Origin: a virus
Virus record (IMG/VR): IMGVR_UViG_3300033148_004505
Coordinates: 42,665-67,051 of that record
Reading direction: 5' to 3' (one strand)
Length of the DNA stretch: 24,387 nt
Position 1 is the first letter of the stretch; every line of letters starts with the position of its first letter. The position numbers and the translations under genes are program-made. Positions 15,393 to 24,109 of the stretch are shown here, in pieces. Below the pieces are notes generated by a model that made no database searches, was not told the origin of the DNA, and saw nothing but the letters and a program-made list of their open reading frames with translations.

Positions 15393-16994
15393 ATGGTAGC
15401 TGTTACAAGATGGGTAGAGTATTCTCCATCAGCAGCAGGTGAAGCAGATGATGGTAGGAATGCTGGGTGTAAAGGAACTCGTGGTTATTGTATAGGGACA
15501 TCAGATCCTGGCGATACTATTACTATTGGTCCTACTACAAATCGTTTGCATTTAAGTATAGATGGAGATTCTGGCCCATATATTACATTATATTCTGGAA
15601 CAAATTTAGATCCAAGATTTGTTGCACGTGATGTTACTGAAAAACTACATAATTTGGGCAAGTCTGATGCTAGATGGGACCACGCTGTTTGTAGGTGGGA
15701 AAACGTTACAATTAGTGGTAGTATATCTAAAAGAAATAGATTTGTTATTTATTCAGGTAGTTTAGGATCAAGTTCAAGCGTGTCTGTTGTTAGTGGTACT
15801 AATTCTGCGCACCAAGTTTTGGGATTTCAAACTAAATATGAACATGGTGGTACAGCTACGCCTGATGGTAAAGCATCGTACACTTTTTCTGGTAATGTTT
15901 CTATATCTGGGACATATTATGGTTTATTTGATGAGGTTTATAAGATAGTTATTACTAACGACAATGATGCTACACGTGGGATAGGAACTCCTACTAAAGG
16001 AGGTAGTAATACATACGCTGGAACGTTAACCACTGGCGGTGTTTTTAATTATACATCTGATATTCAGTATACTATAGAAATAGACACAACAAACGGTACA
16101 ACGATGGGGGCTGGGACTGGTAATGTGCCAAGAATGCGTTGGACTAGTTCACCGAATATAGACAGTCAGACTGATTGGATTGAGTTACTATATTCTGATT
16201 ATTGGTATAATATTGGTAAATATGGATTAAGAGTTAAATTTAGTGATGCAGTGTTTAATACGTGTAATCCAGCTTGGACTATCCAGTGCTATAAACCAGA
16301 CTATGCTGCTGGGACTAACGCAAGTGCTCCAGTTGGCACAGCGCAATATGTTTATAGTTCTGATAGAGGAGATGATAGTTCAGCTCCAGTGACAACTATT
16401 TCAGGTGGTTGGACACAGTTAGGTTCTAGAGGTTTAAAAATAAAATTTAATCCGTCAGGTGGTTCAGATAATCTTGGGGCTGGCGATTGTTTTTATGTTA
16501 TTTGTTCTGGACCTAAACCATCTAATTATAATATTACACAATTGAATTATGGAAATGTTACTGTTTCTACAGAGAGTGATGTTAAAACAGTAATGTTTGA
16601 GATAGAGTCTGGAGCTACTCAGATGAGTACTGTTAAATTTGGTTTGAATAGCCATGGCACGTTTAATCACCATGGGGCTGGTAATAATGATACTTATTTT
16701 AGATTTGGTACTGTAGGTCCTGGTCATAATGCAGGTAGTGCGCCTAATAATGGCGTTGAGTGGCATCCTAATATTCAAGCTTCAGATATTGATAATGATA
16801 CTCCTCCTAGTTATTTATATGCTACTAAAGCTAATTTGAATGTTGTTAGTACTGCTGATGACAGTGAGTCTATTGGGCAGTATAATTTGTGTGGATTAAC
16901 CAGTGATCCAATTTGGCTTAATATTAGATTGGGAGTAGCTGAAACGGGAGCTAATTCATCTATTTTGTATCGTTTATTCTTCGACTATGCATAA
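15393..16994 (+). CDS. Fibre-like beta-rich structural protein (533 aa)
   Basis: A strong AGGAGG at 15380-15385 precedes ATG 15393 and overlaps the upstream stop. Residues 48-145 carry the module also found at 88-189 of the 315-residue protein: RLHLSIDGDSGPYITLYSG, a helix, then NRFVIYSGSLGSSSSVSVVS and VLGFQ. Residues about 182-303 and 317-373 look like two copies of a beta unit, each closing with 'W-x-x-I/L-G-x-x-G-L-R/K-V/I-K-F' (YWYNIGKYGLRVKF and GWTQLGSRGLKIKF) and then a strand ending in a Cys. The C-terminal 160 residues are Gly-, Asn- and His-rich and may be the receptor-facing end. No enzymatic site is visible. It is probably a tail fibre or adsorption protein. Its last eight bases overlap the nuclease gene. 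Confidence 0.6.
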   Translation: MVAVTRWVEYSPSAAGEADDGRNAGCKGTRGYCIGTSDPGDTITIGPTTNRLHLSIDGDSGPYITLYSGTNLDPRFVARDVTEKLHNLGKSDARWDHAVCRWENVTISGSISKRNRFVIYSGSLGSSSSVSVVSGTNSAHQVLGFQTKYEHGGTATPDGKASYTFSGNVSISGTYYGLFDEVYKIVITNDNDATRGIGTPTKGGSNTYAGTLTTGGVFNYTSDIQYTIEIDTTNGTTMGAGTGNVPRMRWTSSPNIDSQTDWIELLYSDYWYNIGKYGLRVKFSDAVFNTCNPAWTIQCYKPDYAAGTNASAPVGTAQYVYSSDRGDDSSAPVTTISGGWTQLGSRGLKIKFNPSGGSDNLGAGDCFYVICSGPKPSNYNITQLNYGNVTVSTESDVKTVMFEIESGATQMSTVKFGLNSHGTFNHHGAGNNDTYFRFGTVGPGHNAGSAPNNGVEWHPNIQASDIDNDTPPSYLYATKANLNVVSTADDSESIGQYNLCGLTSDPIWLNIRLGVAETGANSSILYRLFFDYA

Positions 16995-18171
16995 ATATTG
17001 TAAATGCGGTTGTGGTAAATTAGTTAAAGGTAATAATGATTATTTACATGGACATAATCGACGTGGTTTAGTTAGTAATACTACTAATGGAAAATGGTCA
17101 CGTCAGTATGATAAGTGTATTAAGTGCGGTACTACTGAATACAAACATAATGCTAAGGGTTTGTGTGTTAAATGTTATAAGAAAGAATTATATAGAAAAC
17201 GTAAAGCTAAATTGGTTAAATGGTCGAGAAAATATGAAAAATGCATAGACTGTGGTACAACCGATAGGCCGTATGCTGCTAGTGGAAGATGTATTAGATG
17301 CCATGTTAGATCGATTAATAGAAAAAAGGGCGTGCGTGAAAGGAAAGCAGGGAATTGGTCATTGTCTTTTTCTAAATGTTTAAATTGTGGTACTACTAAA
17401 TACCCACATGCTGGTCATGGATTATGTTCTAAATGTTATTTAGAATCTAGGAGGAATATAACTAAAGCGAAATTTAAATGCCCAGTGTGTGGTACTAAAT
17501 TAAATAAGCTATACCAACATATGGCATTAAAAATTAAAACTTGTGAAGAACATTTTAATTATATGTATAATTTGTTGAAGATATATTTTGACAGTGATTT
17601 TAGTGTTAACGAGATAAGTAAGGAATTAGATATGGATAGGCATAGTTTGACTAGGTGGTTTATTCGTTTGTTTGGTAAAAATAAAACTATGTTGCGTAAT
17701 GAAAGAATTAGGCGGTGTGTCATATCTGAGCATGCAGTGTTAAATTATAATAGGCACGGTAAGTATGGTACTGTTGTTAAATATGATTCTCCATATCAAG
17801 GTGGATTATTGTTAAGATCTAAAACTGAAGCTAGATATGCTGATTTTTTAACAATTAATAATTATAAATGGTTTTATGAGATTCGCAAATTTCCTTATAT
17901 AGATAAGTACGGTAATAGGCGCTCATATACACCTGATTTTTATTTGGAAGATTTTGATGTGTACGTGGAAGTTAAAAGTAAAAATATAACACGTAATGAG
18001 CTGTTAGAAGTGATTGATAAAATAGATAGAGTGTTTTTTTTAGTGGGGCAAGTATTTGGGTTGTTTGTGTTTAGATGTATGGATGGGATGGGAAGTAACT
18101 ATAGTGTGGTATATAACTATGTTTTAGGAAATGGAGGTTTATATGCAACGTTATTGGGAAGTTCAACTTAA
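16987..18171 (+). CDS. Modular PD-(D/E)XK homing-type endonuclease with zinc knuckles and HTH (394 aa)
   Basis: A Cys/His cluster opens the protein (C5, C7, C9, H21, H23). Three near-repeats follow, each of the form 'W-S-x-x-x-x-K-C-I/L-x-C-G-T-T ... G-x-C-x-x-C' with ligands C44/C47/C60/C63, C86/C89/C102/C105 and C131/C134/C147/C150. A C2HC-like finger is at 165-189 (C165, C168, H178, C186, H189). Residues 206-230 look like a helix-turn-helix (VNEISKELDMDRHSLTRWF). The core at 277-330 is PD-(D/E)XK: E281 in RSKTEARYADFL, E298, D317 in YTPDFYL and E328-V-K330. This layout fits a DNA-cleaving selfish element. Its start overlaps the upstream gene by eight bases without a ribosome site, and its end overlaps the next gene by 29. 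Confidence 0.82.
   Translation: MHKYCKCGCGKLVKGNNDYLHGHNRRGLVSNTTNGKWSRQYDKCIKCGTTEYKHNAKGLCVKCYKKELYRKRKAKLVKWSRKYEKCIDCGTTDRPYAASGRCIRCHVRSINRKKGVRERKAGNWSLSFSKCLNCGTTKYPHAGHGLCSKCYLESRRNITKAKFKCPVCGTKLNKLYQHMALKIKTCEEHFNYMYNLLKIYFDSDFSVNEISKELDMDRHSLTRWFIRLFGKNKTMLRNERIRRCVISEHAVLNYNRHGKYGTVVKYDSPYQGGLLLRSKTEARYADFLTINNYKWFYEIRKFPYIDKYGNRRSYTPDFYLEDFDVYVEVKSKNITRNELLEVIDKIDRVFFLVGQVFGLFVFRCMDGMGSNYSVVYNYVLGNGGLYATLLGSST
18133..18137 (+). promoter_or_regulatory. Ribosome binding site embedded in the nuclease coding sequence
   Basis: GGAGG lies five bases before ATG 18143 while also coding for the C-terminal Gly-Gly of the nuclease. It selects ATG 18143 over the in-frame ATG at 18131, which overlaps the site itself. 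Confidence 0.75.
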
Positions 18172-18457
18172 AGATGGAACTATTATAAGAGAAGGACAGA
18201 TGGAGTGGCGCGAAGTTCCAAAAAAAGCCATAGTTCGTCTGTCTTTATTTTTTGATGGTAGATCTTGGCATTTAACTAATAAAGAAGCTTATTTTGTTAA
18301 ATATCGTGCTTCAATGGTTCCAGGAATAGCAGATAGTTTTAGATTGGAACGACGTACTGTAGGATTTTATGAAGGGCGTTGTAAAGTGTGTTATCATGTT
18401 GATGAGTTGACTGGCCGTTTTTATATGGAGGTTATAGACACCAATGCTACCAACTAG
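18143..18457 (+). CDS. Hypothetical small protein (104 aa)
   Basis: Start chosen from GGAGG at 18133-18137. The N-terminal 60 residues (WEVQLKDGTIIREGQMEWRE, then VRLSLFFDGRSWHL) follow a pattern I associate with small phage proteins in which 'L-K-D-G-x-x-I-x-E' is followed by a W and a short beta sheet, but I cannot name a family. A single C80-x2-C83 pair occurs in GRCKVCYHVD with a nearby His (H85). Its start overlaps the nuclease by 29 bases and its end overlaps the next gene by 14, so it is likely translated in concert with the 1753-residue protein and may be a partner of it. Confidence 0.65.
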   Translation: MQRYWEVQLKDGTIIREGQMEWREVPKKAIVRLSLFFDGRSWHLTNKEAYFVKYRASMVPGIADSFRLERRTVGFYEGRCKVCYHVDELTGRFYMEVIDTNATN

Positions 18458-21400
18458 TGCCTCTGGAATTTATTTATGTCAATATTGGGTAAAAGAGCCA
18501 CAGAGGTGTAGTAAGTGGGATTTAGAAAACATTCATTGCACATATAAAGAGGCAGATTTTTATCCGTTTTGTAATTTATTAGGTACTCAAACAAAATGTG
18601 GTCAGTATGATGGTGATAAATCTAAGCTTCAATACATGTGTGTTAGACCAGATCCTTATAGAACGGTGCCTAGCCGTAAAATTGGTAAATGGGTAAATTT
18701 ACCAGTGTTGAATAAAGATGGAGAAGTTATTAATGCTGGGGATTATAATCCAATCACTTTTTATAATAAGGGAGCTTGTGATGGTTATGGTACGGCATTA
18801 AAATGTAGTGGGTATATGCCGTTTAATATGGCGTTTTCAGCTTTGCAGCCTGATGATCGAGCAGGCTCATTAGGGTATGATTTAGATGAGATAACTACAA
18901 CTGCTAATCTTGTTTTTAGGCTACCATTAAATTTTAAAATTTACAATCTACGTGCTAAGTTATCACGGTGTTATTGGTGGAAAGATAGCCCACAAGAATT
19001 TACAGTTAATGCTAGTGGTATTGTGCAGAAACCTTATTATGCTTGTACTAATCCAGATGAAATAACGCTTAAGTTCAATGATTTTTATTATGACGCGAAG
19101 CTTAATATGTATGTACCGCCATGTAATGGGGCTAAGCCCGAATGTCCTAGGTATACTGGGGTTTGCTGGGAATATTGTATAGATAAATATATGAGGCATG
19201 GTGATTATGTTTCTGCTGAGCAGATATTGGAGTTACGTTATTATATACGTAAAGATAGGTGGACGTTTGAAGACTATTATAATTCATTTTATGAGGGCGA
19301 TATTTTTACTTGGGATGGGTATTTATTAGATTTTAATAATATTATACCTAGTCATAGGGTTTATTTTGTAGACTTTGAGTATTTTAATATTGATAGTAGA
19401 AGCACTGCTTTAACTACTGGTTTATCATCTGAGGGACTTTGGCCAAGCTTTCCTACATTAGTGAGAGAGCTTAAGACTACGTCATTAGCGCCTATCATTA
19501 GAAATGTTTTTGATAAGTTGGAAAATAAAAATGTGTTTGAGACTTCTGATATTAATCATAAATATATAACTATTTTTGGAGATCAATTTTATTATGGTTC
19601 TGATACTTATGCATTTAATTTGAATGATCCAGAGTTAGATATTCCAGCTTACATTAAAAGTTTTTTATTAAATAATAAAAGTTTGTCAGATGCAAAGGCA
19701 AATTTAGTGGATACGTTTGATGATTTGTATCAAGATTATAAGAATTATATCGAATTTTTTATAAATAGCAGTTCAGACCATGTGATTAAATCTGATGTAG
19801 GATCTGATAAAAATATGTTTTATATGGATGTGCCAACTTTTTTTGGTACTAATACAATTATTGTTGTTAATAATGGAAGCGGCGAGTGGGAGTTTGATAA
19901 AATAACGTTCGAGAAGATTTATGTTGGAGGAGTTATTGGCCAGACCTCATTCAAAATACATGGAACTGGAGTAGTAAATTATTTGCCATCATATGAAGAC
20001 AGTTTTACTGCTGATTTAAATAATAACGGAGAGGTTACATTTAAATTTTTTTCTTTAACGTCTTATAAGGTTAAAATTGATAATCCAGTGGAGTATGTTT
20101 ATTTAGACGGCGTGAAGAGACGATTGAGTCCATCATTAATTAATCCATTACCGTATACTTTATGGAAGATGAATTATAAACTTTACAAAAAAACTGTTTT
20201 TTCTAATTTAGAATTAGGCATTAACAATATTAAATTTTTTGGAAACGCTGGCTATGCGCTTGTTATTTTGCCGGATGATGCTAAAGTGCTTACTAACGTT
20301 ATTAAACCGTGGGAAGCTGAGGGTATACGGCTTTATTATAGCACTAATAATTATATTGATATGGTTATTGTTGCTAAGTGCAACGACAAATTAGAACTTA
20401 ATCAATGTATTATAAAACCAAAATCTATTGCAGATTTTTCTAAAGTTTGCTCTGATGTGGTGCTTAAAATAGATAAAATTTATATTTATGAGAGACACAC
20501 GGCTTCCGAAGTTATGGCTGATGCTAGTTACGAAGAAGTTAATGAAGAATTTATAGCTGATGATGATGTTGTTACGTATACTAATTCGGTTATAGTTGAT
20601 AATGGCGAATATTACTCAATTGAAAAATTTTCTGATATGCCATTAGTTCCGTCTGTTGTTTTTAAAGGGCATACTGGTAGGATTAGAGGGCAAGTTAAAA
20701 CTAAGTTAATAACATGGGTAAGGCAGCCATATTGTAGGGATGTGGAAATATATTATAAGTGGAAGGCAAATTATTTACAATATAAATTATTACCAGAGTT
20801 TGTCAAATATGGACCTGTTGGAGTTGAAACTTACAATGAGTTAGTAACGAAGCTGTATAGTCCTCCATGCGGGGATCATGATTTATCTTTTATAACACAG
20901 ATAGGGCCTCTTTGGTATCCTTATAGTGCTTGTGCTGAGTATGCTAATTATAATATACGAAGTAATATTTTAGGTGTGGATATTGGAATTATGGAAGTGT
21001 TTAATGATGATTATTCATCTGATTATAAACACGGCCAGCACGATTTACGTATGCTTGGGCCGGCTGATAATTTTGGAGTTATATGTGATATCCATTCTAC
21101 TATATGGACATGTCACGAAGACTGGTCTTATTGTAATTTAGAAAAAAAGGGGGAAAATATTTTTGTTGGTTATGCACGTTATCGCGGCGGCTTGTCGTAT
21201 GCTGATAAATTAAAGGCATCACAGTTTGGTGGTTCTTTGCCTAAATTTGGTAATGTTTATCGTGATTTTTTAAGAAGTTTTAGAGCAGTTGATAATATAG
21301 ATTATTATTATTGGAGTGGAAGTGGCTATATACGTAAATCCAAATGGGTTCCTATGACTGAGCTGTATTCTGTTATGGATGCTGGAGGCTCTATTACTGA

Positions 21401-23705
21401 TTACCCGTATTTAACGTACATTAGCAATGATTTTTATAATGATGGTAGTTTTTATATGGACCAGTTCGGTTTGTTATTGGCTTCAACTATAGAAAACGTA
21501 AACATTAATGAAGAAATTGTAAATGATGATAATGGAGTGGTACGTTTTCGTTTTGATGAAATTTTTAAAGCACACTGGATAAGTGGTATTTATTACCCGT
21601 ATCCTAGGAAATTGTATTTACATGGTAATAATCTTATTCCAGTAATTTCATGGTATACGTATAAAGATAATCCGTTAGGTGATATTACGAAGTCAATTCA
21701 GTGGGTGTGGAGAGAGTATTGGAAAGATATAGAACGGCAAAAAATTTTATTTGATTATGATTGGTTCGATAAATTTAGTGTATTAAGTGGGCATTATATA
21801 AATAAAAACAAGGCTGTGATTGATAGTTTATTGTTAAAACAGTATAAAGAGAGTGATGGTAAGGTACAAGGCCGTCACTTATTTTTAGATATAAATTATC
21901 CGCCATATAAGTATAATTATCTGATTGAGGAGCATAGATTAGTATGTGATGAAGGTGAGCAGTTAATTAAAATTTATGCTCCTGAAATTTCTGATGATTT
22001 AACATATGATTCGAGTGCCGTTTGGCGAATTCAGTTGAATGATGGGCCGATACGTTGTTTTAATATAAACGGAGAATGGGTTGATCAAATAACAACGAGT
22101 GGGGCTGAGGAGTGTAATATAAATTTATATAAAGTTTGTACTAAAGATCCTTGGCTTGATGACGTAACAATTTTTGATACTGGATATGCTAGTACTGCTC
22201 CGTCAGATGATAGGACTATAATTACTTATGATGATGTTGGAGATGAAGTTAAGAATTATTATCAGCGTGGTTTAAATGTTTCTTTAAATACTAGCAGATT
22301 TAATTATTTACCGTATAAATTACATATGTTGGATTCAAAATTATACGATTTACGTTTATCGGTTAAGCCTACTTTAAGTGAAAATGAATGGAGTACTATT
22401 GAATCTACGGAATATTTTTACCCAGCAAAGTACGATTTAAATATTGATTATAATTGTAAGGTAGAGGAAGTAAGTATTACAGTATATAACGATAGTGGGG
22501 TTAGTATTGGAGGAATGTCGGTTGTATTTAAAGTAGGCGCACTTGAAGGCGCGTACCCTGATATTGATAAGAAACCTATATTTTCAGGACAATTATACCA
22601 TGTTCCAGCAATTAAGGTTTATAGGTCTAATGATGATGTTAATTATGAATTAGTTTATGAGAATAACAATATGTTACTATATGGAAAGAACGATAGTTTT
22701 AATACAGTAAATATTTTTTATGAATTTTTATTATCTACGCAGCAAAAACTTATTGGGAGTAAATATACAAAAGTAGTATTTAGGTTAAAACCGACTATTG
22801 ATGAATTAAATAAATATGGAGATATGGTTAAATATTATGATTCAATTTATGTTATTAATCATGTGTTTATTGATGGTTTATATTTTTATTATATAGAATT
22901 TATAGATGCAGTAGAAAAAATTACTACTTACGAACGAAAATACGCTGTTTCTATAGGAAGTCATGGTGATTTTCCACCACATGGGTATGAATCGACCGGG
23001 TCTTTATTGTATAAACTTCCTAGCGATAACGCTACTGTGTATCAAATGGATAGCGTGTATGGGGTAGTAGGCATGCCGGGATCTAGTGGAGATCATAAAA
23101 CTATGAATAAATTACGTGGAAGAATTATGAAGCAGTGTCATGCGGATAAAGAAGCTATTTCAGGTCCAAAAGACCCTCATTATTATGAAAGTAGGCAGAA
23201 AGCTATACATGATAGTATTATTAATGAGGGTGGTGTGCAGTTTAATATGGAGTCGTGTTTACCGCCGTTTTTAAGTGAGCAGTTAGCTGAATTAAACATA
23301 CCATTTCCTAGATGGAAGTGTGTTTTTGAGAATACATATGTAAGGCCTTTAGCAGAAATTATTGCTTTTGCTAGATACAGTCCTTGTGGTCATAAGTTTG
23401 TATATGATTTTGATACGCTACGGTATGTACCGTGTATTTTATGTGGAAGGACGTTTCCAGTTCCTTGTGTGTGGAAGGATATTTATGATAAGGTGTTTAC
23501 TAGAGCATGCGATGATAGTTATAGGAAGGTGCCGAACACTGCTGTAGTAGCTTATTTCAAAGGAATTGCAAATATTTTAATACGTCCTTTTGAATATTTT
23601 TTGGCTCCGACTGTTGAACGTTATGAGAGTGTTTCTAAGGTTTTACGTAGTTGGAGTGGAAGTGTTTTAATGAATTTGCCAGACAACGTTCAAAATTTGT
23701 ATTAA
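18444..23705 (+). CDS. Giant cysteine-rich putative virion protein (1753 aa)
   Basis: ATG 18444 lies 12 bases after GGAGG (18427-18431) inside the preceding gene. I do not recognise a family. The first 250 residues hold 14 Cys (12, 22, 32, 43, 52, 66, 112, 121, 176, 201, 227, 234, 241, 245) with many Tyr and Trp. The middle is long, beta-rich and rich in Tyr, Asp and Asn. A segment with VEEVSITVYNDSGV and later AIKVYRSNDDVNYELVYE looks like a jelly-roll such as discoidin or carbohydrate-binding domains; this is tentative. The C-terminal 150 residues hold C1605, C1626, C1648/H1650 (PCGHKF), C1664-x2-C1667, C1675 and C1689, resembling a zinc site. No transmembrane or signal segment is evident. 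It is probably a very large tail or baseplate appendage protein, given its place in the operon. Confidence 0.6.
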   Translation: MLPTSASGIYLCQYWVKEPQRCSKWDLENIHCTYKEADFYPFCNLLGTQTKCGQYDGDKSKLQYMCVRPDPYRTVPSRKIGKWVNLPVLNKDGEVINAGDYNPITFYNKGACDGYGTALKCSGYMPFNMAFSALQPDDRAGSLGYDLDEITTTANLVFRLPLNFKIYNLRAKLSRCYWWKDSPQEFTVNASGIVQKPYYACTNPDEITLKFNDFYYDAKLNMYVPPCNGAKPECPRYTGVCWEYCIDKYMRHGDYVSAEQILELRYYIRKDRWTFEDYYNSFYEGDIFTWDGYLLDFNNIIPSHRVYFVDFEYFNIDSRSTALTTGLSSEGLWPSFPTLVRELKTTSLAPIIRNVFDKLENKNVFETSDINHKYITIFGDQFYYGSDTYAFNLNDPELDIPAYIKSFLLNNKSLSDAKANLVDTFDDLYQDYKNYIEFFINSSSDHVIKSDVGSDKNMFYMDVPTFFGTNTIIVVNNGSGEWEFDKITFEKIYVGGVIGQTSFKIHGTGVVNYLPSYEDSFTADLNNNGEVTFKFFSLTSYKVKIDNPVEYVYLDGVKRRLSPSLINPLPYTLWKMNYKLYKKTVFSNLELGINNIKFFGNAGYALVILPDDAKVLTNVIKPWEAEGIRLYYSTNNYIDMVIVAKCNDKLELNQCIIKPKSIADFSKVCSDVVLKIDKIYIYERHTASEVMADASYEEVNEEFIADDDVVTYTNSVIVDNGEYYSIEKFSDMPLVPSVVFKGHTGRIRGQVKTKLITWVRQPYCRDVEIYYKWKANYLQYKLLPEFVKYGPVGVETYNELVTKLYSPPCGDHDLSFITQIGPLWYPYSACAEYANYNIRSNILGVDIGIMEVFNDDYSSDYKHGQHDLRMLGPADNFGVICDIHSTIWTCHEDWSYCNLEKKGENIFVGYARYRGGLSYADKLKASQFGGSLPKFGNVYRDFLRSFRAVDNIDYYYWSGSGYIRKSKWVPMTELYSVMDAGGSITDYPYLTYISNDFYNDGSFYMDQFGLLLASTIENVNINEEIVNDDNGVVRFRFDEIFKAHWISGIYYPYPRKLYLHGNNLIPVISWYTYKDNPLGDITKSIQWVWREYWKDIERQKILFDYDWFDKFSVLSGHYINKNKAVIDSLLLKQYKESDGKVQGRHLFLDINYPPYKYNYLIEEHRLVCDEGEQLIKIYAPEISDDLTYDSSAVWRIQLNDGPIRCFNINGEWVDQITTSGAEECNINLYKVCTKDPWLDDVTIFDTGYASTAPSDDRTIITYDDVGDEVKNYYQRGLNVSLNTSRFNYLPYKLHMLDSKLYDLRLSVKPTLSENEWSTIESTEYFYPAKYDLNIDYNCKVEEVSITVYNDSGVSIGGMSVVFKVGALEGAYPDIDKKPIFSGQLYHVPAIKVYRSNDDVNYELVYENNNMLLYGKNDSFNTVNIFYEFLLSTQQKLIGSKYTKVVFRLKPTIDELNKYGDMVKYYDSIYVINHVFIDGLYFYYIEFIDAVEKITTYERKYAVSIGSHGDFPPHGYESTGSLLYKLPSDNATVYQMDSVYGVVGMPGSSGDHKTMNKLRGRIMKQCHADKEAISGPKDPHYYESRQKAIHDSIINEGGVQFNMESCLPPFLSEQLAELNIPFPRWKCVFENTYVRPLAEIIAFARYSPCGHKFVYDFDTLRYVPCILCGRTFPVPCVWKDIYDKVFTRACDDSYRKVPNTAVVAYFKGIANILIRPFEYFLAPTVERYESVSKVLRSWSGSVLMNLPDNVQNLY

Positions 23706-23710
23706 AGGAG
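23704..23710 (+). promoter_or_regulatory. Ribosome binding site setting the start at 23716
   Basis: AAAGGAG overlaps the stop of the 1753-residue gene and lies five bases before ATG 23716. The GTG at 23710 in the same frame begins on the last base of the site and is rejected. Confidence 0.75.
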
Positions 23711-23715
23711 TGCCT

Positions 23716-24108
23716 ATGTTTACTATTCTTTGTGATGATTGTGGTGGCGAGTTAATTATAAATGAGCAAAAAACTTTGGATGAATATTTTAAAGATGCTG
23801 ATTATTTGTTGGATGAGAATAGCGGAAAATTAGTTGATGATTCTATTCAGCAGTATTTAATTTATACGTGCAGTGTATGTCAAAAGAGCTATAAATATAC
23901 ATATAAAGAATGGGAAGCTAAATATAGAGAAAAGCTAGCGCGACAGGTTATGGAAATGCGTAAGCAAAAGATGTTTGCTGAAATTATAAACCCACAGTTA
24001 ATTGATCCTGATAACGGTATAGAGTTTTGTGGTAGGTGTAGTGGTTATGGTGGAGATGGGTACTGTTTGGTAGATATTATTAAACAGTGTACAATTCGTA
24101 AGGAGTAA
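23716..24108 (+). CDS. Zinc-ribbon-like small protein (130 aa)
   Basis: ATG 23716 follows AAAGGAG. The first half has C6-x2-C9 (LCDDCGG) and C52-x2-C55 (TCSVCQKSY), the spacing of a zinc ribbon with a roughly 40-residue insert. A charged helix at about 63-90 (YKEWEAKYREKLARQVMEM) follows. A second Cys group, C105-x2-C108, C117 and C125, could form another metal site. No DNA-binding or catalytic family is recognised. It lies directly after the giant protein, whose C-terminus also carries a Cys/His cluster. It may be a chaperone or a minor structural part; that is a guess from position. Confidence 0.65.
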   Translation: MFTILCDDCGGELIINEQKTLDEYFKDADYLLDENSGKLVDDSIQQYLIYTCSVCQKSYKYTYKEWEAKYREKLARQVMEMRKQKMFAEIINPQLIDPDNGIEFCGRCSGYGGDGYCLVDIIKQCTIRKE

Positions 24109-24109
24109 T

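Noticed and set aside
15933-16512. Variable and template repeats of a diversity-generating retroelement in the fibre-like gene
   Set aside because: The two beta units are diverged at all codon positions rather than at adenines only, and no reverse transcriptase gene is present in the window.
16464-16778. Antisense open frame of 104 codons within the fibre-like gene
   Set aside because: No ribosome site, composition is that of a reverse complement of a structured beta-rich gene, and all neighbours are on the other strand.
18963-19199. Antisense open frame of 78 codons
   Set aside because: Shadow of the 1753-residue gene with no initiation signal.
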